From Rhynchospora pubera (Eukaryota; Streptophyta; Magnoliopsida; Poales; Cyperaceae): DNA of 64,000 nucleotides. How positions within the stretch are numbered: position 1 is the first letter of the stretch; the number at the start of each line of letters is the position of its first letter. Made by a program: the position numbers and the translations under genes. The stretch spans positions 169,267,144 to 169,331,143 of the forward strand of contig CM051461.1 in NCBI GenBank assembly GCA_028095005.1, given 5' to 3'. The notes below the pieces were generated by a model. The model searched no databases, had not been told where the DNA came from, and saw only the letters and a list, made by a program, of their open reading frames with translations. Positions 1-11,978 of the stretch are shown piece after piece.

Positions 1-3000
1 CCATAAAATCAATCCCCCAAACATCGAAGATCTCAACCTCTAGAATAGGATTCTGAGGCATCTCTTGGCGTCTCGAAATGTTGCCTGTCCTTTGACATTG
101 ATCGCAAGAAGAGATAAATTTTCTTGCGTCCTTGAAAAGCGTGGGCCAGAAGAATCCGGATTGCAGAACTTTGGCAGCGGTCTTAGACACTGAGGCATGT
201 CCTCCGTAAGCTGAAGCGTGGCAATTGTGCAGGATTTGCTCAATTTCGCTCTCCGGTACACACCTTCTGAACATTCCATCAACTCCAAATTTCCACAGGA
301 AAGGGTCCTCCCAGAAGTAGTATTTAGCATCGGCTATGAATCTCTTCTTCTGCTGGAAGGACATCTGATAGGGTATAACTCCGCTCGCTAGATAGTTTGC
401 AAAGTCAGCATACCATGGAGTCGCCTGAGTTGGGACGGTCCGTTCCAGATTGGGGCGGGCCGTTCCAACTGTATCGCCTGGCTCAGACTGGGCCGTTCTG
501 GCTGGAACGGCAGTCCTGACATCCTTTGCTGTGGTTGGGGCGGGCCGTTCCATGCTAGGGCGGTCCGTTCCAGACTGGATTGAGTACAAATGTTCGTCTG
601 GAAATGAATCGTTGATTGGCAGTGTCTCGGATTTGATGCCTTCTGCTTTGATCCTTGATAAATGGTCAGCAACACTGTTCTCTGTACCTTTCTTGTCACG
701 GATCTCAAGATCGAACTCCTGAAGCAAGAGAACCCACCGGATGAGTCTTGGCTTGGCGTCTTTTTTCGAGAGTAAGTACTTGAGTGCAGAATGATCAGTG
801 TAGACTATAACCTTTGAACCGATCAGGTAGGACCTGAACTTATCTAAGGCAAAGACTACTGCAAGAAGCTCCTTTTCTGTTGTGGTGTAGTTGATTTGGG
901 CTTCATCTAACACCTTACTTGCATAATAGATGGCATAGGGCTTCTTATCCTTTCGCTGTCCGAGTACTGCTCCAACTGCATAATCACTTGCATCACACAT
1001 TAATTCGAACGGTTCATCCCAATTTGGAGGTTGCAAGATCGGGGCTGTCACTAGTGCTTTCTTCAATCTGTCAAATGCATCAACACAACTTTTATCAAAG
1101 ATAAATTCTGCATCCTTCATAGTCAAGTTTGTTAAAGGCTTAGCAATCTTAGAGAAATCCTTGATGAAACGCCTGTAGAAACCGGCATGACCAAGGAAAC
1201 TCCGAACATCCTTTACACAAGTTGGCTCCGTGAGCTTCTCAATCACTTCCACCTTGGCCTGATCAACTTTAATCCCTTGTTCCGAGATTATGTGGCCCAA
1301 AACGACTCCTTCTTGCACCATGAAATGGCACTTCTCCCAATTCAAGACTAGGTTAATTTCTTCACATCTCTGCAATACCTTTTTCAAGTTAGCTAGACAG
1401 TGATCGAAAGATGTACCATAGACAGAAAAATCATCCATGAAAACCTCCATGTCTTTTTCTATGAAATCAGAGAATATAGCCATCATGGCTCTTTGAAATG
1501 TTGCTGGTGCATTACACAAACCAAATGGCATCCTACGGTATGCATAGGTCCCATATGGGCATGTAAAGGTCGTTTTTTCCTGGTCTAGGGGGTGAATTGG
1601 TATTTGAAAGAAACCAGAATAACCATCTAGATAGCAAAAGAAAGAATGCTTAGCCAGGCGTTCGAGTAGCTGGTCAACGAATGGCAAAGGAAAGTGGTCC
1701 TTTCGGGTAGCCGCATTCAGCTTGCGATAGTCCACACACATTCTCCATCCTGTAACGATTCTTGTTTGGATCAGCTGGCCTTCGTCATTCTTTATCACGG
1801 TTGTGCCTCCCTTTTTTGGAACAACATGAATGGGACTAACCCATTTGCTGTCTGAGATGGGGTAAATGATCCTTGCCTCTAGAAGTTTATGTATTTCTTT
1901 TCTCACAACTTCACTCATGTTCGGGTTGAGTCTCCTTTGGTGCTCCACAGTTGGCTTGGAGTCCTCTTCAAGTAGGATCCGATGGGTGCAAATCGAGGGA
2001 TCGATACCCTTTAGATCCTCAATCGAGTATCCGATTGCTTTCTGATGGATTCTCAGTTCTTTGAGTAGCTTTGCTGTTTGATCTGCATCAAGATTGGCAT
2101 TAACAATAACAGGAAAGGTCTGATCTGGGCCCAAGAATTCATACCTGAGATTGTCTGGCAAGGCCTTCAGTTCTGGCCTGGATTTCGCATCATCTGAACT
2201 GGGGCGGGTCGTTCCAACCTGGGGCGGTCCGCCCTGATTTGTTTCCAGGCTGAGAATTTGTTGGATTTCAGCTGGAGATCGCAGCTGCATGATGGCTTGA
2301 TCTGCCTTGATCTGGGGTGGTCTGTTCTGTTCTTCTCTGGCAGCCAAGTATTCAACCATTTGGAGAATTTCGTTGAATATTAGGTCTGCCTCCTCCTCTT
2401 CAGGTCTGGCCGAGAAGGAATGGTATGCCTGAACAACACGTGTGTTGAAGGATTCTTCAACAATAGCTTCCAATGATTCCACCATAAAGATTGAGTCGAC
2501 ATGGTCAGGCATCTTCATGGCTTTCTCTACATCAAACTCCACTTTTTCATCTCCAACCTCTAGGATCATCTTGCCGGTCTTGCAGTTGATGAACACTCCG
2601 GCTGTGGTGAGGAAGGGGCGACCTAGGATGACTGGAACATCAGGATCCTCTTTCATATCCACAACCACAAAGTCACAAGGTACTATCAAATCGCCAACTT
2701 GGACTGGCACATCGATTGCTATCCCCAACGGCAGTCTAATCGATCCATCGGCAAGCTTCAAAGTCATGCGGGTCGGGCTCAGCTCCCCCATTCCTATCTG
2801 GTTGTAGACTGTCTCGGGGATGAGACTAACGCTTGCTCCGAGATCAAGCAAAGCTTTCTTCTCTTCTGCATTCCCGATTTTACATGGGATTGTGAACTTG
2901 CCTGGATCTTTCATTTTGACCGGCATCTTCTTTGTGATCAGAGTGCTGCATTCTCCGGTCAAGGCCATGGTCCCGCACTCCTCCAGGTTTTTCTTGTTGG

Positions 3001-4207
3001 AAAGGAGGTCCTTCAAGAATTTAGCATAAGATGGCATTCTGGTTAGGAGATCGGTGAAGGGAATTGAGATCTTGATCTGTCGTAGAATGTCCAGGAACTT
3101 CTCGTATGCCCTGTCCTTCCTTGCCTTGGCGAGTCTCTGCGGATATGGAACCTCAATAGCTCTGTTGGAAGGGGAGACGGCCCTCGGGACTTGCCTGCTT
3201 GTGGCAGTCGAGGTGTTTGGGGCGGTCCGTCCTGGGTTGGGGCAGTCCGTCCCATCATTTTGTTCCGCTGCTGGTGGGCTTGTTCCAATGTCTGTATCAG
3301 CGCTGGGCTGGTCCGCCTGATCAGCTTCTGCTCCGTCCTGAGGTGGGGCGGGCCGTCCCAAAATGGGGCGGTCCGTCCCAGATAGTCCTGGAGGAGAGTC
3401 TGAGGGCATTTCAGGCCCGTCATACCTTGTTCCACTCCTCAATTGATGCGAGACGCTCTTCACATCCTCCCTAGGGTTTGGTTCAGGTTGGCTGGGGAAC
3501 ATACCTGGTTTGGTGAGAGCTCCGGCGCCAGATTGAGACAACCTTTCGTCGAATCTTTGAAGAAAGGCTCCCATGTCCTCCCTGATCTTCTCCAACTCCC
3601 GGTGGACTGCATGGTTGAAGATTCCTTGACTCTGCATGAATTTCTCAACCATGGGCTGCGTGAGTGTCTCTTGAGGGCGTTGTTGGTTCCTTGGTGGTCC
3701 GGCTTGGCTGGGGTTAGCAGCTCCATTTGGATTTGAGTAAGAGAGGCCTGGATGGTTTCTCTTGTCGCGATAAGCATAGTTGTTGGTTGGTGGGAAAAAG
3801 GAAGGAGGATTCATGAGTGCATTCACCTCTTCTGTCTTTTCTTCCCTCTCAACCAAGTGGCATGCCTTGGCCGTATGTCCTTCTTCCTCGCAAAACTGAC
3901 ACTTAGCTACCGCCTCAGCCGGTTTCTTGTTGAGATTTTTTATCATAACGGTCAAAGAATCCAGCTGCGATTGCATGTGTGTGTCCCTATCCACTTCAAG
4001 AAGTCCTCCTTTCTTCTGGGCTCTAACTGACCAGTTGGTTTGAGACCTGGCCATATTCTCAAGTAGAGCCTTCGCTTCTCTGCAACCCATCTCAAGGAAT
4101 GATCCACCTGCAGTTGAATTAATATTTTGGCGAGTCATATCATCCAAACCATCATAGAAACTGACAATAAGCCTATTTTCAGGAACATCATGGTGTGGAC
4201 ACATCCT
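1..4207 (-). CDS. Athila-type Ty3/gypsy gag (C-terminal part)-pol polyprotein, runs off the left edge
   Basis: This is the retrotransposon polyprotein after the in-frame stop at 4208-4210. Codons in the gag frame give, in order: the gag tail; a CCHC zinc knuckle (C-x2-C-x4-H-x4-C, reading CQFCEEEGHTAKAC) near 3860-3905; an aspartic protease with ALLDLGASVS near 2830-2860; a reverse transcriptase at about 1150-2000 with the catalytic FMDD at about 1430-1441; an RNase H region at about 700-1100; the integrase HHCC zinc domain at about 70-250; and the first integrase Asp in WGIDFMG at 1-30. All the points I checked fall in one frame, and I saw no further stop. The CNAPATFQR motif, the primer site and the protease style fit the Athila lineage (inference from family knowledge). 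Linkers carry paired GC-rich palindromes, listed separately. The rest of integrase and the other LTR lie outside the window. Confidence 0.9.
432..571. repeat. Two palindrome pairs in the RNase H-integrase linker
   Basis: Pairs start at 432/452 and 537/557, with GGGACGGTCCGTTCC and GGGGCGGGCCGTTCC among them. Two decayed copies lie between them near 485-517. In the polyprotein frame they encode GTARPNLERTVP and GTDRPSMERPAP. They sit in the spacer after RNase H, not in a catalytic domain. Confidence 0.85.
2201..2235. repeat. Palindrome pair in the protease-RT linker
   Basis: Copies start at 2201 and 2221 (20 bp apart): GGGGCGGGTCGTTCC and GGGGCGGTCCGCCCT. This is the only coding copy in a different reading phase. 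It gives GGPPQVGTTRP in the polyprotein frame, not the GTxRP-x3-R-x-AP seen at the other sites. Confidence 0.8.
3219..3379. repeat. Two palindrome pairs between nucleocapsid and protease
   Basis: Pairs start at 3219/3239 and 3345/3365 (20 bp each), with GGGGCGGGCCGTCCC and GGGGCGGTCCGTCCC among them. They encode GTDCPNPGRTAP and GTDRPILGRPAP in a low-complexity linker upstream of the protease. A decayed copy lies near 3305-3318. Confidence 0.85.
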
Positions 4208-5032
4208 CTACAGGTCTTTGAACCTTTCCCATGCCTCAAACAGGTTTTCATCTGGTTCTTGTTGAAAGGTTAACAATTCCCTAACCAATTTAGTTGTTTT
4301 TACCCTAGGATAAAACCTATCTAAAAAGGCCTTGGTCAAGTTTTCCCAGGAATCAAATGGTGCATCATTGAAACTATTGAGCCAATCCTCAGCTTTGCCC
4401 CTAAGAGAGAAAGGAAAAAGAGTTAAGCGGATTATTTCTGGATCCACGTCTTCAGGGACAAGGGTTGTGCAATTGCGCAGGAAGCTTTGCAAATGGCGAT
4501 TGGCATCTTCGTTGGGGGTTCCACCGAAAGCTGAGTCCTTGATCAAAGCAATCAAGCTTGGGTTGTAGTAAAAGTCACGGGTTCGCTCAGCCTTTGGTGG
4601 TCTAACTCCAAGTCGGACGTTAGTCGCTGTTGGTGCACTGATCTCTCTGAGAGGTCGATTGGCCTCGGCTTCTCTTGCTGCTTCGAGGGCTTCTCTAAGG
4701 GCTCTCTGAACGGGAGTCTCCTCAGGTCTTCCCCCATTGCCATTCAAATGGTCAGCCATGTCTTCTTCGGGTGGTGTCAAAGGTGGTTGAGTTCTCTCTG
4801 GATTTCTGCAGTTGCGCTGGTAAAACTGGCGAAACGGCTGAATCAGAGAGCCTTCCTCCTCCTCTGTGAGCTCAGCTAAACCTGGGGCGGTGCGTCCTAA
4901 AATGGGGCGGGCCGTTCCAGATGAAGATGGGCTCGATTGTTGATTCTGTTCCCCTCTTCCTTGTTGACGAAAACTTGTATCGCGTGCGCTGCCTAGCTCT
5001 TTCTCCTTGTTAGCCAGCGTATGCGACTGCAA
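4208..5032 (-). pseudogene. Athila-type gag, N-terminal part, ended by a premature UAG
   Basis: This is a 274-codon reading frame that opens 82 bases inside the primer-binding site. Residues 39-50 (GTARPILGRTAP) are encoded by one paired palindrome module. Residues about 160-274 form the Retrotrans_gag capsid domain, with hallmark stretches such as PFSLRGKAEDWL and LTKAFLDRFYPR. The frame stops in the middle of the conserved WERFKDL-x-RMCPHH motif at a UAG (4208-4210). The same frame continues directly into the zinc knuckle and pol. Related elements read a leucine here, so TTG to TAG is the simplest single change (inference). Without readthrough this copy would give a capsid fragment lacking the nucleocapsid. 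No frameshift is needed to join the two halves. Confidence 0.88.
4884..4918. repeat. Palindrome pair near the gag N-terminus
   Basis: GGGGCGGTGCGTCCT (4884) and GGGGCGGGCCGTTCC (4904) are 20 bp apart and encode residues 39-50 of gag. The site lies before the capsid domain. Confidence 0.8.
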
Positions 5033-5114
5033 AATTTCAAAAACAAAAGAAAAGGTGAATAGAGATTGAAAGAATTTAAGTTAAAACAGAAAGTAAAACT
5101 TAGAAAAAGGCACC

Positions 5115-5133
5115 GTCCCCGGCAACGGCGCCA
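5115..5133 (-). other. Primer-binding site, tRNA-Asp type
   Basis: The minus strand reads TGGCGCCGTTGCCGGGGAC. This matches the complement of the 3' end of plant tRNA-Asp (ending GGCGCCA), the usual primer of Athila elements. It lies 5 bases inside the LTR edge, as expected for minus-strand DNA priming. Confidence 0.9.
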
Positions 5134-5451
5134 AAATTTGATCGGTGCTGAGGGTACTGGTCAAATTAATTCCTTAAAAACCGATACTAATTCGTTTGCA
5201 ATGTAGTTTAAGGGTCGAATCACGGGGACGGACTATTCCTTTCTTAAGTTTAAACAATTCGTATTAATTTAAATTCTTTTGATTAAATAAACAATTCAAA
5301 TTTCAAACAGATCCAAACTGAAGGTAAATTGCAGTTACAGAATTTAAAATTGTAATTCCCTAGAAAAAAAAACTTTATCCAATTGAAAGTTTAAACAATT
5401 AACGAATGATTAGGGGTTCAGGTTGTCTAACTTTTCCTGTCTGTCAAGGTT

Positions 5452-5574
5452 GGGACGGACCGTTCCATCTCTGGAACGGGCCGTCCTAACCCTGTCAAAT
5501 GGCTGGAACTGTCCGTTCTAGGCCAGGACGCCCCCTCTCGGGCGGTCCGTCCTGACCTTGGAACGGGCCGTTCC
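5452..5574. repeat. Paired GC palindromes in the 3' part of the Athila LTR
   Basis: Near-perfect 15-base palindromes start at 5452 (GGGACGGACCGTTCC), 5473, about 5539 and 5560 (GGAACGGGCCGTTCC), with a weaker one at 5505. Spacing within each pair is 21 bp. All the strong copies share the core CGGNCCG. Confidence 0.85.
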
Positions 5575-6204
5575 AATCATCCGATATTTGTCTTGTCATC
5601 CTACTTAATTATTTGCTGGGTGTTTCTGCGTGAATTGGATCAAACCTAACCTACAGACTTGCGCTCTAACTCTCGTTCAGGTCAAGTTGTGGGGTACTGT
5701 TTGATAAACCCTAAAAACTCCTAAATTTCAACTCTCGTTTCTTGGTTTAGGTGTTTCTAATTGATTTCTGGGTCTTGGTAAACTCTCAACCTTTCGGTTT
5801 GTTGAGTAAAACTTCTAATTACTTGGAGTTTGGTTAAATCCTTTCAGATATCACCTACCTAATTGATCTAAGTGTTTGCTTGTTATTGCAGATAGACTTT
5901 GTTTTGACAATTAAACTAGGCCTTTGTTTAATGCAATAGCCAAATCTAACATTAACAATTTGCAACAAAAAGATAGAATTAAATTTCAGAAATCAAAACG
6001 CAACTTTAACTTAGCAACTAATCAAGTATTCAAACAAAACAAACAACTAAAAGAAAAGTTATCGAACCATAGCCCCTAAATTAAACTACTCCATGCAAGA
6101 AAAAGCAGGTTTCATCATACAAAAACACAAAGAAAAAGAAAGAAAAACCAAGTTACAACAAGATGTGCTTGAAAATCGTCTATCTCTTAAGCTCTGTCCT
6201 GTCT

Positions 6205-6606
6205 GGGGCGGGCCGTCCTGATCCTGGGGCGGTGCGTCTCAGGCTGGTGGATGGCCGTCTCGACAGGGTGGTTGCCTTGCTCCTTTCTGGCTCTCCAAAC
6301 TTAGCAAATTTCGACTCCCTTGGCTTGGAGCCAGGACAGAGCTTATATAGGCTTCTTGGGAAGCTCCAAAACGTGGCATAATGGCCCAGAAAGGCGGTGG
6401 AAACTGAAGAAACCGCCTCACCAAATCAGGCACTCTATATTTGGCACTCTCGAAATAGCTCTCTGGCCTGGTAGCGGACTGGGACGGCCTGGTCTGAACA
6501 TGGGGCGGCCCGTCCCAGCATGGGCTGATTGTGTCGTCTGGAACTCCTTTGCCTGCGTCTGCACTGAGGTGGGACGGCCCGTCCTATGATTGGGGCGGCC
6601 CGTTCC
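6205..6606. repeat. Paired GC palindromes flanking the Athila TATA box
   Basis: Copies start at 6205/6226, 6481/6502 and 6571/6592, for example GGGGCGGCCCGTCCC at 6502-6516. Each pair is 21 bp apart. The last two pairs lie about 130-240 bp upstream of the TATA box on the transcribed (minus) strand, a usual place for enhancer sites. The first pair lies about 100 bp downstream of it. Confidence 0.85.
6341..6350 (-). promoter_or_regulatory. TATA box of the Athila LTR
   Basis: The minus strand reads CTATATAAGC within AAGCCTATATAAGCTC, about 470 bases into the LTR. Very similar core promoters (GCCTAT-A/T-AAAGACC) occur in the other LTR types in this window. Transcription would start near 6310 and run to the left through the primer site and gag. 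Confidence 0.65.
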
Positions 6607-6816
6607 ATCTTGCTGGATCTGTGCAACTTAGTCGATTTTCTCCTTTTTTCGCGTCAAAGTGTGATGAACCTGTATAAAAAACTTGCCGGGCTACGGCTGA
6701 ACTTTCCTACATCTAACATTAGCACAATTCAAAGGAAAATGAGTAAAAACACAAGTAATTTGAACGAAATTTGGGGCTTATTCTGGCTGAAAATCAAGTA
6801 CGAAAACCGTACATCA

Positions 6817-9800
6817 CTATTATATTTAATTTGATAATTAGAATTAATTAAGTCTTGGTAAGCCTTGCGGGTGCAGAGGCATCCGCGGCGGGCACGCCGT
6901 CGTGTACCGTCCAGTCACGGGATGCGGCGGGGTGTCACACTTTTGGTTCCTGTTTCTCCAATTTGTGTGCGCCCCTTTCTGTTGGGTTGGCCATTCCTTC
7001 GCAATCTACTGCTATCTGTCTCTTCTTCTCTCTTTGCTTCTTTTCCTTCTTGCCTGTTAGCTTGGTATGTTCTTCTTCCTTTTGTTGCCTATTTCTTTAT
7101 TGATTTTTTTGCTTCTTTGCTTTGTCTGATCAGTTCCGTTGTTTGGTTTTTTGTGTGTGATTGGTGCTGACTAGCTCTTGGTTTCTCTGTTCTTCTATTT
7201 ATTGTTCAGGTCAGCTGGTGCTAGGTGGTGTCCACTGTGAAGTTCTGAATCCGAGATAAATTCTGGTAATTTTATCACTCATTCTCAGCTTGGTGTGCTA
7301 TCCGCTCTTTTCCATTTTTTTTTTGGCTTTTCAGTCTAGATTAACTGCACAAATGCCTGTTGTTCATTGATTGTTGATTTTTGCATTTGTCTTTTTGTCT
7401 TTTGAGGTCACTACCTTCCTCACAGTATCAGGGAGAAAGGAGTGTTGTGCAAGGATCGCTATCTTGCCAGGTGATAGTCTGTTAGTTGTTATTTATTATT
7501 TTGCTTCTTTTTCTTTTTGTTTATTGTCCTCCTCAATTATATGCGTGCTGTGAAAATTTATACGGCAGTGTAGGTAGTGGTTAGAACAACGTGCCATTTG
7601 ATAAACAAAAAGTGTATGTATGGGTGTCAAGAGGTTTCTCAAGTAGAGTACCAGCATTTCTGGGTTGTTTGACATAATTTCTATTACAGTTCACATTGTA
7701 GGACAAAGAATGCCCGAATAAAGAAAAGTATTTGTGTGGGTACTAAAACAAAGGTAACAAGAAAGGTGTATATGTGGATGTTGTGAATTTAGCATCCGCT
7801 TTAATAGGTATTCATTGTGTGTGCTGTTTCTGACCTCAGCTGCCCTTGCATTGCCCTGCAGGATGCGAAATAAATAAATATTTCATCGCTATCATAGGAG
7901 ATGACAGTCATATATGCCTTTAAGGATGTGTGCAGCTGAATAATATCTTCAGTTTATCCATTGTATGTTTGTTTTGGAGCCAATTTTAGTTTCATACAAT
8001 TTAGACATCACATTGAGTTACCTCTACAATAGGACCTGATAGATAGCTTACAGGGACTATCGTTTTGGTTTGAAATTTATAAAATCTTTTTTTGTTGTTT
8101 TGATCGCTATTTTGGGTGTGTATGGAGGCCAAAATCCTTCCTGAATGTTGTCGCAGGGATGCGTATCTGATGTCAAAGGTTACAGGGATGTCATATTTCT
8201 TTTCTATGGCTATTGTATTTAGTGTTTGTTCCTTTGTGCTGCAGCATGTCACGTTGGTTGCTCTCTGCTGGATTGGTTTCCGCTGGTCACTGATCTTCAT
8301 TGCTCTGCCATTTCAGAAGGTACTGTGCCAATCATTCTTCCTTATCATGTTAGCCTTTGTTAGTCTGCCTAAATTGAAGAACATAAACTCATTCGTTGCC
8401 ACCAAACTATAAATTTCTACTTATTTTAAGTGTCACTCGATTTCTATTAAAAAATATCTCTTCATATCAGGTATTGATTTTAGAAATATCACATAGTTTA
8501 AAGAGGTGACCTTGCTTTACCAAACACAATGATAATTCCCCTTGCTGTTAGGCACTAAAACTTTAAGAATTGAGCACAACATCTGTTTATTATATTTTTG
8601 TAGGATCTGAATAACCAGATATGTTTTGATTTTTATTGTGCATATATATTAAAATAATTCATAAAAATTTCAGTATTTAAATTGTTATATTTTAATTGAT
8701 GCATTGTACCCATTATAACAGATTACATGAGAGCCAGCGCTGTTTTTCTTGCAACATCTCTCACGTGGTGCAAGATTCTTTTGGATTAGTTCAATTCCCT
8801 CACACTTTAAATGGAGCACCAGGAACACAGATAAGTGAAAAAAAGTATAAAAATACCCAAGCACAAAGACCAATGTGCTAGAAAGTAACTTTTATATGAA
8901 TTGAGTTCTGGGGCGTCAATGGATTTGATAATGTGTTAGGTTACTGATGTATATGGATTTTACCTTGAATGACAAACCTTTTTTTTCTATAAAATGACTA
9001 ATGTGCTGTGATCAATATTAAAAAGCCTTTTTTATAAATTAAATAATAGCGAGCAACTCATTTGATTTTTTAATTACAGGTGCAAGGCCTCGCCTTCAGA
9101 CTCACACCAAGAAAAAAAAAGTTAGTGCAATATTTGTGTTGGCATGAATAGCGAAGGACAACTTTTCTTTTTCCTATTGAAGGTATTAGATCCAATGTTT
9201 GAATGATTTTATCATTCAAGGTGCTGTTCTTTTATCTAACTGTCAAAACTAATAAATGTGATTATTTCTTATCAATCATTTCTCTAAAAATGATATTAAC
9301 TATTTAGGTTACTTTATTCATTGACAACATTCTAAGGATGAACTGTTTTTTTTTTCACTTTTTTTCCTTCATTCTCCTTGATTTTCCTTTTGATTCATAC
9401 CAGATCTAACTTAAATTATTTGGTATTTTTCTATAGATTAGTCTGGACTCTGGAGGTAGCATGTTCCTCAATCGTGCTTCAAGAGTCAAGACACCATGGA
9501 TGGAACTATTACAAGTAGGACACTTCCTAAAATTCAAAAGACATTATTATATTCTTGGTGATATTAAACTCTTCTTGGTGAGCATTTTCATGAAATTTAC
9601 TGAAATTTATTCTTTTCTATAGTTTTTGTTGGCAATTAGAAATCACATTTCTTTGCATTACATATGATGTGTTGATTTTGTGATTGCAAAATAAAAAGGG
9701 CATAGATGTGGTCTTTTTCCACGTCCATGATTTAAATTTAAAAGATGGGAAAAAATTAGATGGTGATTATGTAAGCAGATAAAAATGATTATTCGTTACA

Positions 9801-11924
9801 TCCATGTTTATGTTCTATGGACTTGGGCCTCTTAAAAGAGCTCCAAGGAGGGGAAGAAAGTAGGGAAGACAATATGGTTAACATTAGTTTTGTTGACCGT
9901 ACTGTCATTAATTTAGTTCAAGCTATTTTATTTTTAGATTTCTTAAGAAATGCTAGGTTGCAAAGTTTTGATTATGGTTCTCTTTACATGCCCTCTTAGT
10001 TCACTGTAAATTAAATAATAGAGTTTAGGTTGTTAATCAAGCTAATGATAACTTTATTTCGTTTTCAGAAGTTGTGGAGGAAAGACATGCGGCAAAGACA
10101 CTAATACTGCGAGGATGATGGGGCTAAGCTACAAGGTGATTGTTCAATGAGATAGGCCATGGAATGTTGCTCCTTTTCATTTCTAACTGCTACTGGTAAG
10201 GAATGAAGAACTCTGTAGGTTTAATTTTTAATTGAAGAAATAGTAGGAAAGCTGCGTTGGAATAACATCTTAAATGACAAGGTTAAATTGGGAATAAAAC
10301 AGACAACGCTATCTATACATGACGATCTTAGCTGACCTGATTTTGTTTTTGTTGCATTTGATTAACTGACTTGATCTGGTCTAAATTCTGTGCTTATATA
10401 ATTTTACCAGCATAAGATAGCCTGATTTGTCTTTACATATCTGTAGTCAATATTGCTTCCTTTTGCTCTATTTATGTCCTATTCGCTCAGATTTCGAACA
10501 AAATTGATGATGTTTTTCTATTTATAATGGTGGTTTTAAGATTGATTTGAACAAATTATACAAAAATATGAAGTGTCTTGCATATTTTAGAATGCTTTTT
10601 ATATGAGTGGAGAGAAAACAGTATAGTTTGCAAAAAATTAGAAGTCACTTGGCATTTTGCCTATTGTATGCTTTTGGCAATGGATTCAAAATCATTATAC
10701 TATTCACTCAATTTAATAAATGAAGTTGTTCTTGGATGTTCGTTTATGGTCCAATTATTTCAGAAATAATCTTATGTTGGTACCACACACCAAGACATAT
10801 ACTAGATGATCCAAAATTTGTTTTGTAGGTGTTAATTTGCTCAGTATGTTATCTGGTCAAAGACTACATTGCTCTTCAATTTGTAGAATCAGAGAGGACA
10901 ATAATGTGAAAAATGAATCAAATCCATGTTGAAGAGGATGGTAGTGCAAAAATAGATTACGATTTGTCTTATTTACAATCGATAATGTCCCTGCTTTCCC
11001 TACAACTTTTGCTCTTCATTTGTGAGGAAATTAAGTTTCAGATATTAATTATGTGTTTCTTTCTCATTCAAAAGATTATCGGTCACCTAATTGATGGTGA
11101 AGCCAAAGAGGATAAGACAGACACTTAAAGGGATAATCTCAGGTCATGCACATGTCAACATGTTCTTGCTCAACTGTTCATTTAATTTCTAATATTTATT
11201 TGATGTAATATCATTGAATATAACTGGCATTTTCTTTTTTTTGATAAAATTTAGGTTAGCGAGGCTGGAGGAGATACCATGCCAAAAGCTGTTAGTATTT
11301 TGATTTCTTTTCTTAGCTGGTTGAATTTTTATTGGTTCTGTCTTTAAACACCAGCATTTGCAAATTTAAATTATCTTTGTTGATGGGCTGCTAATGCTAC
11401 TACTTTAAACCCAAATAATACATTGTTTATTTCACATTAAAAGTTGTGAGTTGATTGTGATTTGCTAGGATTACTTTTTAAATTGTGTTTCTTAAACTGT
11501 ATTTGTAGAGAAGTTTCTGGAGGTAGAAAATTGTTTTGATCAAAATGACATTGTAGATTTCCCCTGGCTGTAAAACATCAAGCATGCATTAAATGTCATC
11601 TTGGAAGAAATTGTCATATTAACAAATCAGCTATTCTTCATCATCAACAAGATCGAAATGTGACTCTGGCTATTAGTTTCACCTTTTTACCTCTTGATTA
11701 TTTTGTATCAAGATTGCATTGTTAGAAAAGTTCATTAGCTAATTTGGAACTGATATCATTTTTTTTTTTGCTTCATTTGTAAACCATAATCATACATTTG
11801 ATTGACGTAACATAATGTTTTACAATTTAACAAAGTATATATGCGACTGTATTTGTGTCATCCATAACATATCCACTCTCATTATTAGAAAATCGTTTTG
11901 CCGCAAATTCAGATAGAAATGCAT
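6817..11924 (+). other. AT-rich Helitron body and flank, no recognisable gene
   Basis: This 5.1-kb stretch is AT-rich with pyrimidine-rich runs and a few exon-like patches with splice-like edges (for example 8116-8320, 9437-9540, 10070-10140). None of these translates into a domain I recognise. I saw no Rep/helicase or RPA-like motif of an autonomous Helitron. A GC-rich patch at 6855-6945 stands out from its surroundings. Most of the stretch probably belongs to the Helitron ending at 11950, but I could not place a convincing 5' TC terminus. Captured host gene fragments are possible but unproven. Confidence 0.45.
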
Positions 11925-11950
11925 CGCGCAACGCGCGAGAATAGAACTAG
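11925..11950 (+). mobile_element. Helitron 3' terminus
   Basis: A 5-bp stem CGCGC-AAC-GCGCG (11925-11937) is followed 9 bases later by the terminal CTAG (11947-11950) and a host T. This is the standard plant Helitron 3' end: a GC hairpin about 10 bases before CTRR, inserted between A and T. The DNA right after it is satellite sequence, so this copy seems to have inserted into, or next to, the satellite. Confidence 0.82.
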
Positions 11951-11978
11951 TAATAATAATATCTAAGCTCTATATCAT
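11951..11978 (+). repeat. Satellite remnant left of the solo LTR
   Basis: This short piece resembles the AATAATCTACATTTAAACTC part of the 172-bp satellite. If the solo LTR and one duplication copy are removed, it joins the satellite resuming at 13621. Confidence 0.55.

Larger units (their letters stand above)
5139..6816 (-). repeat. 5' LTR of the Athila-type element
   Basis: On the minus strand the LTR starts TGATGTACGG at 6816 and ends CCGATCA at 5139, next to the primer site. That gives 1678 bp with TGAT...ATCA ends. A TATA box on the minus strand lies at 6341-6350. GC-rich palindrome pairs lie upstream of it (6481-6606), just downstream (6205-6240) and in the 3' part (5452-5574). The other LTR is outside the window, so neither the target duplication nor the age can be read. 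The right boundary rests on the terminal bases only. Confidence 0.8.

Noticed and set aside
3043..3435. Minus-strand frame with GRTAP-like repeats as a separate protein
   Set aside because: It is a shadow frame. The true polyprotein frame passes through the same bases and carries the conserved domains.
8116..8412. A hydrophobic plus-strand frame as a membrane protein
   Set aside because: No domain is recognisable, it sits in AT-rich Helitron DNA and its composition explains the hydrophobic residues.
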